DNA from: an uncultured bacterium
GTDB lineage: Bacteria > Patescibacteriota > Minisyncoccia > Phycocordibacterales > Phycocordibacteraceae
Reading direction: 5' to 3'
Assembly (NCBI GenBank): GCA_943914435.1
Contig: CALUBY010000015.1
Location: 1-12,794, forward strand
DNA: 12,794 nt
Part shown: positions 1-7,241 of the stretch, one piece after another
How positions within the stretch are numbered: position 1 is the first letter of the stretch
How the letters are laid out: each line of letters starts with the position of its first letter
Notes under the pieces: model-generated
Told to the model about the DNA's origin: nothing
The model's input: the letters and a program-made list of their open reading frames with translations, nothing else
Database searches by the model: none
Position numbers and translations under genes: made by a program

Positions 1-297
1 GATTAACGTATCGCGGCCCCGTCATCAATCTTTGTGCTTCTGTATCATACGGGCATGTCATGTACGGTACGCGTCTAGTAAGAGGTCTTGGTCCGTGGAC
101 TCGAAGAATCTCTTCTTTCCGTGCCGCGGTGCATGCGTACCCGTAGGAATATGCATCAACACGCATTACGCGAGGAAAGAACAGGGTGACTGCGGTAGGG
201 AGACGTGTATGTCTCAATATCGATTCGCAGTACAGGTAGCATATAGCGTACACAATGAATCCGTTGTGAACGAATTCATGAACGCGATGGTGTCACC
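1..297. other. No supportable gene; region downstream of the kinase
   Basis: This stretch lies beyond the stop codon of the minus-strand histidine kinase. One open frame on the plus strand (32-301, GTG start) would give 89 residues. It is cysteine-rich at its start, matches nothing I recognise, has no ribosome binding site, and its stop overlaps the kinase stop, so I do not call it. A weak hairpin, CACAA at 251-255 pairing with TTGTG at 264-268, is the only structure I noticed and it has no T-run. I see no tRNA, no clear terminator and no repeat. Confidence 0.5.
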
Positions 298-1443
298 TTA
301 GGAGAAGTCGACTGACACCTCATTGGTTTGACTAGAGGAATCATTTAGAAGAGGGTCAGGAAGAGTACCGTTTGTTCCGGTCGCGGGAAGTGTCACGCGA
401 ATAGAAGTTCCGGTTCCTGGGGTGCTTCGAATAGATATTGAACCCTTATGAAGGCGTACTATTTCGTTCACAATCGCGAGCCCGAGTCCTGAGGTGCCGG
501 TACCAATACCTCGTGCTCTTGAGGTGTCTCCGCGATAGAACGGCTCAAAGATATGGAAGAGATCTTTCTGGTCGATGCCAATACCGGTGTCACGTACGGT
601 GACAGAAACCTTGTTGGTGTCCGCAGCAGCAATAATCACGGTCACTGACCCGTTCTGATCTTTTGGGGTGTAGTTGATTGCGTTCTTTACAAGGTTGGTG
701 AGCACCTGCTCAAGAGCCGTTGCGTTTCCATTAACCACACGGGTAAGACCTACTTCAAGAGAAAGGGACACACCTCGAGAGTCTGCGAGCGCCTGGTGTC
801 TCTCGAGCGTTTCCTTAGCAATGTCCCCAATATCGGTGGGCACGAATGTCATCTTTCGTGGACGAGTCAGGGTATCGAACGAGAGAAGATTGTTAATGGT
901 CTCTGAAATACGATCGAGTTCCAGGATAGTGTCTGTAAAGGTTTCCTTTACGTCCGCAGGTAGCTTTGGATCAAAGAGCGCGACCTCGGTGTTTGTTTTT
1001 ATGATCGCAAGTGGCGTACGAATCTCGTGGGCAATATTTCCTATGAACTTCTTCTGGAACTGTAGAGAGTTACGCGTAGGCCACAGCGCGTAGCGAGCAA
1101 TTAGAAAGCCAAAGAGGATGTTTAAGAGTACCAGTCCGAGAAACGCGTAGAGAAACGCCTCTTCCCGCACCGCGTCAATGGTCTCTGGAAGAGTGGCTTC
1201 AGTTGTTGTGGCACCTGCAAGAATTGCGTCGGCAATATGGGTACTAATGATCCCTACGGTTCGTTCCTGCGCGTATTGCACACCCCACACAAAGATACCG
1301 ATTGAGATAAGGGCAAGGACAAGCTGAAGACCGACCACGTGTATCGCGGTCTTGTAGAACAGGTTAAACCGATACTTATCGATTAAGTCGGTAACCCACG
1401 CCACGGACGGTTTCGAAGAGGGGAGCGTCTGCATAGGTATCAA
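298..1443 (-). CDS. Membrane sensor histidine kinase of a two-component system
   Basis: This is an inner-membrane sensor kinase that would autophosphorylate on histidine and pass the phosphate to the adjacent response regulator. Two membrane helices are visible at about residues 34-57 and 97-119. They enclose a short external loop of about 40 residues, so the sensor is small and the ligand cannot be guessed. The H-box (NIAHEIRTPL) puts the phospho-accepting histidine at 139. The ATPase domain has an N-box (LVKNA, Asn254), a G1 box (DTGIGI, 285-290), an F-box (FEPFYRGD) and a G2 box (GTGTSGLGLA, about 314-323). The ATG start at 1443 makes a 68-bp overlap with the regulator gene. A GTG at 1402-1404 (Val14) would cut this to 29 bp and keep both helices, so the start is uncertain. 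The C-terminal tail after the ATPase domain is low-complexity. The two genes form one transcription unit. Confidence 0.93.
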   Translation of the reverse strand: MIPMQTLPSSKPSVAWVTDLIDKYRFNLFYKTAIHVVGLQLVLALISIGIFVWGVQYAQERTVGIISTHIADAILAGATTTEATLPETIDAVREEAFLYAFLGLVLLNILFGFLIARYALWPTRNSLQFQKKFIGNIAHEIRTPLAIIKTNTEVALFDPKLPADVKETFTDTILELDRISETINNLLSFDTLTRPRKMTFVPTDIGDIAKETLERHQALADSRGVSLSLEVGLTRVVNGNATALEQVLTNLVKNAINYTPKDQNGSVTVIIAAADTNKVSVTVRDTGIGIDQKDLFHIFEPFYRGDTSRARGIGTGTSGLGLAIVNEIVRLHKGSISIRSTPGTGTSIRVTLPATGTNGTLPDPLLNDSSSQTNEVSVDFS

Positions 1444-2050
1444 GCTTCTTACGAAGATTCTTCATATGTACATCAAGAACGTTAGAGAAGCCAGGGAAGT
1501 CAAAACTCCACACATGATCAAGGATGCTTTCACGAGTTAATGCCTCGTCTGGGTGACGCATGAAGTATTCAAGGAGAGAGTACTCTTTGAGGGTAAGCTG
1601 CATGGGTTTTCCTCCCTTAGTGACCGTGCGTGCACCGGAGTCGAGTTCAATGTCACGGACCTGCATCTTCTCAGGCAGGCTTTGTTCTGGACGACGAAGC
1701 ACGGCATTAATGCGTGCGACGAGCTCTTCAAACGAAAAGGGTTTCGCGAGGTAATCATCAGCACCCGAGTTGAGTAGTTCCACTTTGTACTCGGTTTCGT
1801 CTCTTGCCGTAAGAATAATTATCGGTGTCTTCACTCCTTCCTTTCGTGCCTCACGGGTTATGGTCGCGCCATCAATGCCCGGAAGCATAAGGTCCATGAG
1901 GATGAGGTCGTATTCGTCTCGATAGAGAAGAATACGGGTTTTCGCCTTCTCGCTCTCCGCAATCCAGTCGACGGCGAATCCTTTTGATTCCAGGCCGCGC
2001 TTAAGGCCCTCGGCGAGTTTTGTTTCGTCTTCAACGATGAGTATGCGCAT
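1376..2050 (-). CDS. OmpR/PhoB-family DNA-binding response regulator
   Basis: The 224-residue protein has the standard length and domain order: a receiver domain (about 1-118) and a winged-helix DNA-binding domain (about 128-222). The receiver shows the acidic pair Glu7-Asp8, phospho-acceptor Asp53 (LMDLMLPG), Thr81 and Lys103 (AKPF). The output domain carries the typical family pattern, including LTLKEYSLLEYF and the C-terminal RGVGYRL. It overlaps the downstream kinase gene, which is the obvious phosphate donor. The ATG at 2048-2050 has no Shine-Dalgarno-like sequence upstream. A tandem 11-bp repeat at 2101-2122 lies about 50 bp before the start and could be its own binding site. It most resembles the CusR/CopR/ArlR kind of regulator, but the regulated genes cannot be named from sequence alone. 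Confidence 0.96.
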   Translation of the reverse strand: MRILIVEDETKLAEGLKRGLESKGFAVDWIAESEKAKTRILLYRDEYDLILMDLMLPGIDGATITREARKEGVKTPIIILTARDETEYKVELLNSGADDYLAKPFSFEELVARINAVLRRPEQSLPEKMQVRDIELDSGARTVTKGGKPMQLTLKEYSLLEYFMRHPDEALTRESILDHVWSFDFPGFSNVLDVHMKNLRKKLDTYADAPLFETVRGVGYRLNR

Positions 2051-2100
2051 AACGTAAAGAGATAATGGCTAAATCTGTATCAAAACAGTACCTATTAGAG

Positions 2101-2122
2101 CATGAACTCTTCATGAAGGGTT
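2101..2122. promoter_or_regulatory. Tandem 11-bp direct repeat, candidate response-regulator box
   Basis: Two adjacent 11-base units, CATGAACTCTT and CATGAAGGGTT, agree at 8 of 11 positions. Read on the minus strand this is TTCATG-N5-TTCATG. OmpR/PhoB-family dimers classically bind direct repeats with an 11-bp period. The site lies in the divergent region about 50 bp upstream of the response regulator start and 305 bp upstream of nrdA. Autoregulation is inferred from spacing and position. I see no convincing -10 element at the right distance. Confidence 0.35.
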
Positions 2123-2426
2123 TAAATAGCTCGCTTTTTGCAGGGTATTTTACGGGGAGAGGTCCTCATGTGGCGTTCTAAACTATGGCTTTTAAAAGTA
2201 GTGTCTTGCGGGGTTTCGGGGAATGTTTCGTACTGGTTTATGCACACAGAGGATTCGAGGAAGAGGGGTATCATACAGAGGTCAACACAGCCGAATGCAG
2301 TCGGAAAAATGCGATGGCAAGCGCTACGGCGCCCCATACGCGGTCCGAAGTGGAGCGAAAACCCTGCCAGCGCCCGGAGCCAAGGCTGACTTATAAATGT
2401 GCGGTGTAACCTACGGGATTACCTAT
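2123..2426 (+). other. Long leader or intergenic region before nrdA, no convincing gene
   Basis: This roughly 300-base stretch precedes nrdA. It contains a small open frame starting at ATG 2168, with a purine-rich GGGGAGAGG at 2154-2162 before it and a stop at 2387-2389 (73 residues). The protein is unlike anything I know and its codon use differs from the neighbouring genes, so I do not call it. The distal half (about 2290-2390) is GC-rich with pairing potential: CCGA at 2291-2294 with TCGG at 2301-2304, and GGCGC at 2328-2332 with GCGCC at 2370-2374. I compared it by eye with cobalamin riboswitch, tmRNA, RNase P RNA, SRP RNA and 6S RNA signatures and found no match. It may be an unrecognised RNA leader or simple spacer. 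No NrdR-type box (ACACNATATATNGTGT-like) is visible. Confidence 0.35.
2392..2397 (+). promoter_or_regulatory. Candidate -10 element (TATAAA) of nrdA
   Basis: TATAAA sits 30 bases before the preferred nrdA start at 2427, which would give a 5' leader of roughly 20-25 bases. No good -35 hexamer lies 16-18 bp upstream (the sequence there is GC-rich), so the call is weak. If real, it would exclude translation from the in-frame ATG at 2397, which overlaps this element, and would favour the start at 2427. Confidence 0.25.
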
Positions 2427-5315
2427 ATGAACCAGATCAAGAAGCGCAACGGAAGCATCGTCGACTTCGAGGAGACGAAAATTACCGATGCATTGAGGAA
2501 AGCATTTGCGAGTGTGAACGTGATGGTAGGGGAGGATACCCTTGAAAGTCTCACTTCCGGTGTGCTTGAGGATCTTTCTGGAAAGTTTGGAGACACGCAG
2601 GTGCCTTCGGTAGAGAATGTGCAGGATCTTGTTGAGCTCGCTCTTATGGAGGCGGGCTATCTTTCTGTTGCTAAGCATTACATCGTGTATCGCTATCAGC
2701 ACGCGAAGGTTCGTGAAGAAAAGAAGCAAGAAGTCCTTGAGAAAATTGAGGAAGAGGGACTTCTCATCACTACTGCATCGGGAAAGCAGGAACGCTTTAA
2801 CGAAGCGAAGTTGCGCCAGACGCTTGAGCATCTTGCGAAAGAGGATCAGGTAGGAAGTTTCGATATTGATCACATTCTTTCGCAGCTGAAGTACGAGCTC
2901 TATGAAGGCATGACGACCGCTGAGGTAGGTAAGGCACTCATCATGGTGGTTCGTTCGATGATTGAGCGCGATCCCGCGTATTCACGTCTTGCGGCCCGTC
3001 TTCTCCTAAACCGTTTGTACGCCGAGGTGTTTGGCCCTGAGTTCGATAGCAAGAATCCGCTTGCGTCACATGAGCGCGTGTTTGTTCGTAACATGAACGA
3101 ACTCGTTGCAAAGGGTGATCTTGATCCGCGTATGGCCGAGTTTGATCTGGCGAAGCTCGCGCGTGCCATGAAGGTCGAGAACGATACTCTTTTTGAGTAC
3201 ATGGGACTCGAAATCATGATCAGTCGGTACTGCATGGAAGAGCCTAAGGAAAAGCGAACGCTCGAAACGCCCCAGATGCTCTGGATGCGTATTGCTATGG
3301 GTCTCGCTATTGCTGAAAAGCCGGAGGACCGAGAAGCAGTGGCGCTCGAGTTTTATGATGCGCTTTCAAACTTCTACTACACCCCGGGAGGACGCACGCT
3401 CTTTCAGGCGGGTGCAAAGAAAGCACAGCTTAGTAACTGCTTCCTTAACACGGTTCCAGACTCCCTTGATGGCATCTTTAAGTCTATTTCTGACAACGCT
3501 CAGTACTTGAAGTGGTCGGGAGGCACGGGTACGGACTGGACCAATGTGCGTGCTACGGGTGCGTTCATTAAGGGCACTGGCGTCCCTTCTCAGGGTATTG
3601 TTCCGTTTCTTAAAATTGCGAACGACGTAAACCTGGCTATTAACCGCTCGGGTAAGCGTCGTGGTGCCGGCTGTGTGTATCTTGAAACCTGGCATTACGA
3701 TATTGAGGACTTCCTCGAGCTTCGTAAGAACACGGGTGACGAACGCCGTCGTACGCATGACATTAATACGGCGAACTGGATTCCGGATTTGTTTATGAAG
3801 CGCGTTCGCGACAATGGTGAGTGGACACTCTTCTCGCCAAGCGAAGTGCCTGACCTCCATGATCTTTATGGTGCTGCGTTTGAGGCGGCGTACATAGAGT
3901 ACGAGGCGAAAGCAGATCGAGGAGAAATGGAACTGTTCAAGCGTATTCCTGCCGCAAGTCTTTGGAAGAAGATGATTGGCATGCTCTTCGAGACAGGTCA
4001 TCCGTGGATTACCTGGAAGGATCCTATTAACGTCCGTTCTCCGCAGGATCATGCAGGAGTCGTTCATAACTCAAACCTCTGTACTGAGATTACCCTCAAC
4101 ACAAATGAGGAAGAGACCGCAGTATGTACCATTGGCTCGCTTAACTTCGCCAAGTTCGTAACGGCGGGTGAGGATGGTGCTATGCGTTTCGATCATGAGC
4201 TTGTTGCGCGCTATACGCGCATTGCTATCCGCATGCTCGACAACGTTATTGATCTCAACTTCTATCCAACAGAAGATGCTCGTCGCGGCAATACCCGTCA
4301 CCGTCCTGTAGGGCTTGGTGTTCGCGGATACCATGACGCACTCTATGCGCTTGGTATTCAGTTCGACTCACCGGAGGCATTAAACTTTGCTGACGAAAGC
4401 ATGGAGGTCGTTGCGTACTATGCCATTCTTGGTTCCTCAGAACTCGCAAAAGATCGTGGTACATACTCTACCTATAAGGGCTCGAAGTGGGACCGTAATC
4501 TCTTCCCGCAGGACACTATCGATCTTCTTGAAAAGGAGCGCGGAGAAGAAATACAGATTAAGCGAGGAGGGAAGCTTGATTGGACGCCGGTCCGTGAACA
4601 CGTGCAGAAGTACGGTATGCGCAACTCGAACACGATGGCTATCGCACCAACGGCGTCTACGGCAAATCTCGTTGGTTGTATCCCGTGTGTTGAGCCTATC
4701 TACAAGAACATCTACGTAAAGTCGAACAAGGAAGGTGAGTTCGTCGTGGTGAACAAGTACCTGGTAGAAGACCTTAAGAAGGCAGGTCTCTGGAGTGCAG
4801 GGATGCTCAACCGCATTAAGTACGCAGACGGCAGTATCCAGAACATCGATGAGATCCCTCGTGTACTTAAAGAGAAGTACAAGGAAGTGTTTGAAATTGA
4901 AGGAAAGTGGCTCGTTGAAGCCGCTGCACGTCGCGGAAAGTGGATTGACCAGTCTCAGTCGCTCAACATCTTCTACAGCGGCACTTCCGGACGCGAGCTC
5001 TCAGACATTTACTTCCTTGCGTGGTCCATGGGTCTTAAGACCACCTACTACCTTCGCTCTCTTGGCGCGTCTCAGGTAGAGAAGGCTACGGTGTCTTCTA
5101 AGGAGTACGGATCAACCCATACGCGTGCCGTTTCTAATCTCGCTGCGGTGGTCGCTGCTACTGAGAATGAAACTATGGTCTCGGTTGCCGCAACCATAGA
5201 GGAAGTACCCGCTGTTAGTGTCCCAAGCGGATTCTCGCCTGACGAATGGAAAGCAAAAATGGCTCGAGTAGCCGCAGGAGAAGAAGCAGGGGTGTGCGAG
5301 TCGTGCGAGTCCTAA
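2427..5315 (+). CDS. nrdA: Class I ribonucleoside-diphosphate reductase, large (alpha) subunit
   Basis: This cytoplasmic subunit holds the catalytic and allosteric sites that reduce ribonucleotides to deoxyribonucleotides, using the radical made by NrdB. With the start at 2427 it has 962 residues. Two ATP-cone domains lie in tandem (about 3-93 and 112-200), followed by the ten-stranded barrel. Visible active-site residues are the redox pair Cys338 (SNCFLN) and Cys567 (AVCTIGSLN), and the Asn550/Cys552/Glu554 set in NLCTE. The radical-relay Tyr874-Tyr875 pair lies in TTYYLRSLG, and the re-reduction cysteines Cys957 and Cys960 at the C-terminus (CESCES). I preferred the ATG at 2427 over the in-frame ATG at 2397 because the ATP-cone begins directly after it (IKKRNGSIV). 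The E. coli enzyme has about 760 residues and one cone; the second cone explains part of the extra length. nrdB follows 98 bases downstream. Confidence 0.97.
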   Translation: MNQIKKRNGSIVDFEETKITDALRKAFASVNVMVGEDTLESLTSGVLEDLSGKFGDTQVPSVENVQDLVELALMEAGYLSVAKHYIVYRYQHAKVREEKKQEVLEKIEEEGLLITTASGKQERFNEAKLRQTLEHLAKEDQVGSFDIDHILSQLKYELYEGMTTAEVGKALIMVVRSMIERDPAYSRLAARLLLNRLYAEVFGPEFDSKNPLASHERVFVRNMNELVAKGDLDPRMAEFDLAKLARAMKVENDTLFEYMGLEIMISRYCMEEPKEKRTLETPQMLWMRIAMGLAIAEKPEDREAVALEFYDALSNFYYTPGGRTLFQAGAKKAQLSNCFLNTVPDSLDGIFKSISDNAQYLKWSGGTGTDWTNVRATGAFIKGTGVPSQGIVPFLKIANDVNLAINRSGKRRGAGCVYLETWHYDIEDFLELRKNTGDERRRTHDINTANWIPDLFMKRVRDNGEWTLFSPSEVPDLHDLYGAAFEAAYIEYEAKADRGEMELFKRIPAASLWKKMIGMLFETGHPWITWKDPINVRSPQDHAGVVHNSNLCTEITLNTNEEETAVCTIGSLNFAKFVTAGEDGAMRFDHELVARYTRIAIRMLDNVIDLNFYPTEDARRGNTRHRPVGLGVRGYHDALYALGIQFDSPEALNFADESMEVVAYYAILGSSELAKDRGTYSTYKGSKWDRNLFPQDTIDLLEKERGEEIQIKRGGKLDWTPVREHVQKYGMRNSNTMAIAPTASTANLVGCIPCVEPIYKNIYVKSNKEGEFVVVNKYLVEDLKKAGLWSAGMLNRIKYADGSIQNIDEIPRVLKEKYKEVFEIEGKWLVEAAARRGKWIDQSQSLNIFYSGTSGRELSDIYFLAWSMGLKTTYYLRSLGASQVEKATVSSKEYGSTHTRAVSNLAAVVAATENETMVSVAATIEEVPAVSVPSGFSPDEWKAKMARVAAGEEAGVCESCES

Positions 5316-5345
5316 CTCTCTATTCGATTCCGGCGTGATACACAC

Positions 5346-5365
5346 GCATCCTCGTGAAAGGATGC
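5346..5365 (+). other. Intergenic hairpin between nrdA and nrdB
   Basis: GCATCCT at 5346-5352 pairs perfectly with AGGATGC at 5359-5365 around a 6-base loop. No T-run follows, so it is not a typical intrinsic terminator. It could be an mRNA processing or stability element that sets the ratio of the two subunits. The in-frame GTG at 5354, which would extend nrdB upstream by 20 codons, falls in the loop, and this is one reason to place the start at 5414 instead. Confidence 0.4.
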
Positions 5366-5413
5366 ACTGGCTTAGAAAGAAGTCGACTTATAAGAATCCT
5401 AGAAAACAACCGT

Positions 5414-6448
5414 ATGCCCATCAATAAAGGAGCGTCAGCAGTAAACATTAACAATCGTAGAATTATTAACGGAGGTGATGCTGATGTGATGCAGCTCTAT
5501 CCGATGCGTCATACGTTTGCGTGGGATGCGTATATGGCAGGAAACGCCAACCATTGGCTTCCGACCGAAATCAGCATGCAGCGTGACATTGAGCAGTGGA
5601 AGAGTCCGACAGCGCTTACTGCCGACGAGCGTCAGGCGTTTGAGACGGTGCTCGGATTCTTTACGACGGCTGACTCTATTGCGGCTAATAACGTGGTGCT
5701 CGCGCTCTATAAGCACATCACGTCGCCTGAGTGCCGCATGTATCTCTTGCGACAGGGATATGAAGAAGCCATTCATACCCACGCGTACCAGTACATTGTG
5801 GAGTCTCTCGGTATGGATGAGGCAAAAATCTTCAACATGTATCGTGAAGTCGAGTCCATCTACAACAAGGACAACATGGTGCTTCGTCTGAACGAAGGAA
5901 TCTTTGCGGATGACTTTAAGACCGGTACGCTTGAGAACGATCAGCTCTTCCTCGAGAACCTGTGTGTGTTTTCACTCATCATGGAAGGTATCTTCTTCTA
6001 CTCTTCGTTTGCGGTCATGTTCGGGTTCCAGCGCCAGAACAAGCTGACCGGTGCAGCAGAGCAGATTCAGTACATCATGCGTGACGAGTCTCAGCACCTA
6101 AACTTTGGCGTGAACATGATTAACGCCATAAAGGAGGAGCAGCCTGAGGTGTGGAGTGAGGCGTTTCAGCAGCGCATTATTGATCTGGTGAAGCGTGCCG
6201 TGCAGCTTGAGTATGAGTTCGCTACCACCGTATTCCCGAAGGGTATTTTTGGTATGAACGCAGCCGGCTTCAAGCAATACATTGAGCACATTGCTGATCG
6301 TCGCCTTGCGACGGTTGGTCTTCCGGCTCAGTACAACGTAGAAAATCCGTTCCCATGGATGGGTGAGGCGGTTGACCTTAACAAGGAGAAGAACTTCTTT
6401 GAGACTCGAGTCACCGAGTACAAGACGGGTGGTCAGTTGAGCTGGTAA
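5414..6448 (+). CDS. nrdB: Class I ribonucleoside-diphosphate reductase, small (beta) subunit
   Basis: This is the ferritin-like subunit that houses the dimetal cofactor and generates the radical passed to NrdA. It has 344 residues from the ATG at 5414, which begins MPINKG. An upstream GTG at 5354 adds 20 residues of unconserved look. By alignment from memory with E. coli R2, the metal ligands are Asp87 (TADSIA), Glu118 and His121 (EEAIH), Glu191 (MEGIFFY), Glu225 and His228 (RDESQH). The radical tyrosine is Tyr125 in HTHAY. The spacing Asp87 to Glu118 (31 residues) equals D84-E115 of E. coli. The surrounding sequence (EISMQRDIEQWKS, FFTTADS) looks like the Chlamydia R2 lineage. However, the tyrosine and aspartate typical of class Ia are present instead of Phe and Glu. 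The C-terminal tail should bind NrdA. No Shine-Dalgarno is evident. Confidence 0.96.
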   Translation: MPINKGASAVNINNRRIINGGDADVMQLYPMRHTFAWDAYMAGNANHWLPTEISMQRDIEQWKSPTALTADERQAFETVLGFFTTADSIAANNVVLALYKHITSPECRMYLLRQGYEEAIHTHAYQYIVESLGMDEAKIFNMYREVESIYNKDNMVLRLNEGIFADDFKTGTLENDQLFLENLCVFSLIMEGIFFYSSFAVMFGFQRQNKLTGAAEQIQYIMRDESQHLNFGVNMINAIKEEQPEVWSEAFQQRIIDLVKRAVQLEYEFATTVFPKGIFGMNAAGFKQYIEHIADRRLATVGLPAQYNVENPFPWMGEAVDLNKEKNFFETRVTEYKTGGQLSW

Positions 6449-6470
6449 GAAGAGGTACTTGGTTGTGCCA

Positions 6471-6503
6471 ACAAAAGCCGCGTCAGAGTGCCGCGGCTTT
6501 TGT
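6471..6503. terminator. Strong symmetrical intrinsic terminator, probably bidirectional
   Basis: ACAAAAGCCGCG at 6471-6482 pairs perfectly over 12 bp with CGCGGCTTTTGT at 6492-6503 around a 9-base loop. The A-tract and T-tract at the stem ends make it usable from both strands. It lies 22 bases after the nrdB stop (plus) and 19 bases after the stop of the convergent RAYT-like gene (minus), so it should end both transcription units. Confidence 0.9.
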
Positions 6504-6522
6504 GTACTGTCTCGTCCATCGC

Positions 6523-7221
6523 TTATCCGTAGGACCAAAGCGGATTGTTCGTTCTCGCGTAGACGGTCATGAAGTCGGTAAGGGCGCCGTCAAGTGTTGG
6601 GGAAGACCCGAGGCACGTCTTTAAGGACTCAATAGAGAGAATTACTCGTTCAGGCCTGTCATACTCTTCGTAGTCACAGAGGCTTGAGAACTCATACGTA
6701 CGCACACTCTTTTTCAGAAGATGCTTGTCAGCCACCATGCCGCTTTTGAAGTTCTCCTCGAAGAGTTCTGCAGAATTGCCATGGATGAAATTCACCACCT
6801 TTGAAAGATTGGATGTGCGTACTTGCTTGGCACGGAATCTTCCTCCAAAGAGAGGTCCCATTCGCTCATGTCTGATATTAAAGTACATCACATAGCGCGT
6901 GTTAAGACGCTGCATGAAGGACGTAATACCTCCTACGGTTCGCTCTCGAAGAAGAAGGTGATATTGGTCAGGCAGAAGAGCGTACGCGCCAATATCAACC
7001 TGCGGTTCTCCTCGTTCTTCGGTGTATAGGTCATGAAGATCGAGTCTTCCTTCGTGACTGCGAAAACGACGCAAGGGAAATGGTGTGTCGCTATTGCTTG
7101 CATACAAGAGTGTTTGGAATCGTTGGTAATCCTGACGATCCATATACGTCTTTCTTCTATCAATTCCGCGGTTGTAGCAGTGGTACCATTCCCCGGGCTC
7201 GAATGTGACGGAACGTGCCAT
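6523..7221 (-). CDS. RAYT / IS200-like Y1 transposase-family protein with altered HUH motif
   Basis: The 232-residue protein has the layout of REP-associated tyrosine transposases (Y1_Tnp). It starts with YHCYNRGIDRR, typical of this family (commonly YHVYNRGV). It then has a segment matching the usual AYVLMPNHFHLLL, and MQRLNTRYVMYFN followed by GPLFGGRF. The family HUH metal site (His-x-His) reads Pro84-Asp85-Gln86-Tyr87-His88, so the first histidine is Gln (codon CAA) and the preceding Asn is Asp. The nucleophile tyrosine candidates Tyr110 and Tyr113 remain. This suggests reduced or lost nicking activity, or a non-transposing role. The gene begins 20 bases after the stop of the G-type pilin gene, in the same direction, and is probably the last gene of the pilus transcript. 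No inverted repeats or target duplications are visible at its ends apart from the terminator hairpin at 6471-6503. No Shine-Dalgarno is present. Confidence 0.88.
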   Translation of the reverse strand: MARSVTFEPGEWYHCYNRGIDRRKTYMDRQDYQRFQTLLYASNSDTPFPLRRFRSHEGRLDLHDLYTEERGEPQVDIGAYALLPDQYHLLLRERTVGGITSFMQRLNTRYVMYFNIRHERMGPLFGGRFRAKQVRTSNLSKVVNFIHGNSAELFEENFKSGMVADKHLLKKSVRTYEFSSLCDYEEYDRPERVILSIESLKTCLGSSPTLDGALTDFMTVYARTNNPLWSYG

Positions 7222-7241
7222 ATACGTGTGCTTGCGGCACG

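Noticed and set aside
32..301. 89-residue plus-strand open frame with GTG start
   Set aside because: No recognisable domain, odd composition, no ribosome binding site, and its end overlaps the convergent kinase stop.
2245..2275. tRNA T-arm-like GGATTCGAGG on either strand
   Set aside because: The flanking five bases do not pair and no acceptor or anticodon arm is present.
2168..2389. 73-residue frame with a plausible Shine-Dalgarno (GGGGAGAGG)
   Set aside because: Tryptophan- and arginine-rich sequence with codon use unlike the neighbours, overlapping another open frame. Described under the nrdA leader instead.
2123..2426. Cobalamin riboswitch, tmRNA, RNase P, SRP or 6S RNA
   Set aside because: Some short GC-rich words look similar, but the conserved core motifs of each family are missing.
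5354..5413. Upstream GTG start extending NrdB by 20 residues
   Set aside because: The GTG lies in a hairpin loop, the extension has no conserved look, and MPINKG at 5414 fits the family N-terminus.
6471..6503. REP-like mobile palindrome paired with the RAYT-like gene
   Set aside because: It has the size and ends of an ordinary bidirectional terminator. Only one copy is in the window, so a mobile role cannot be claimed.
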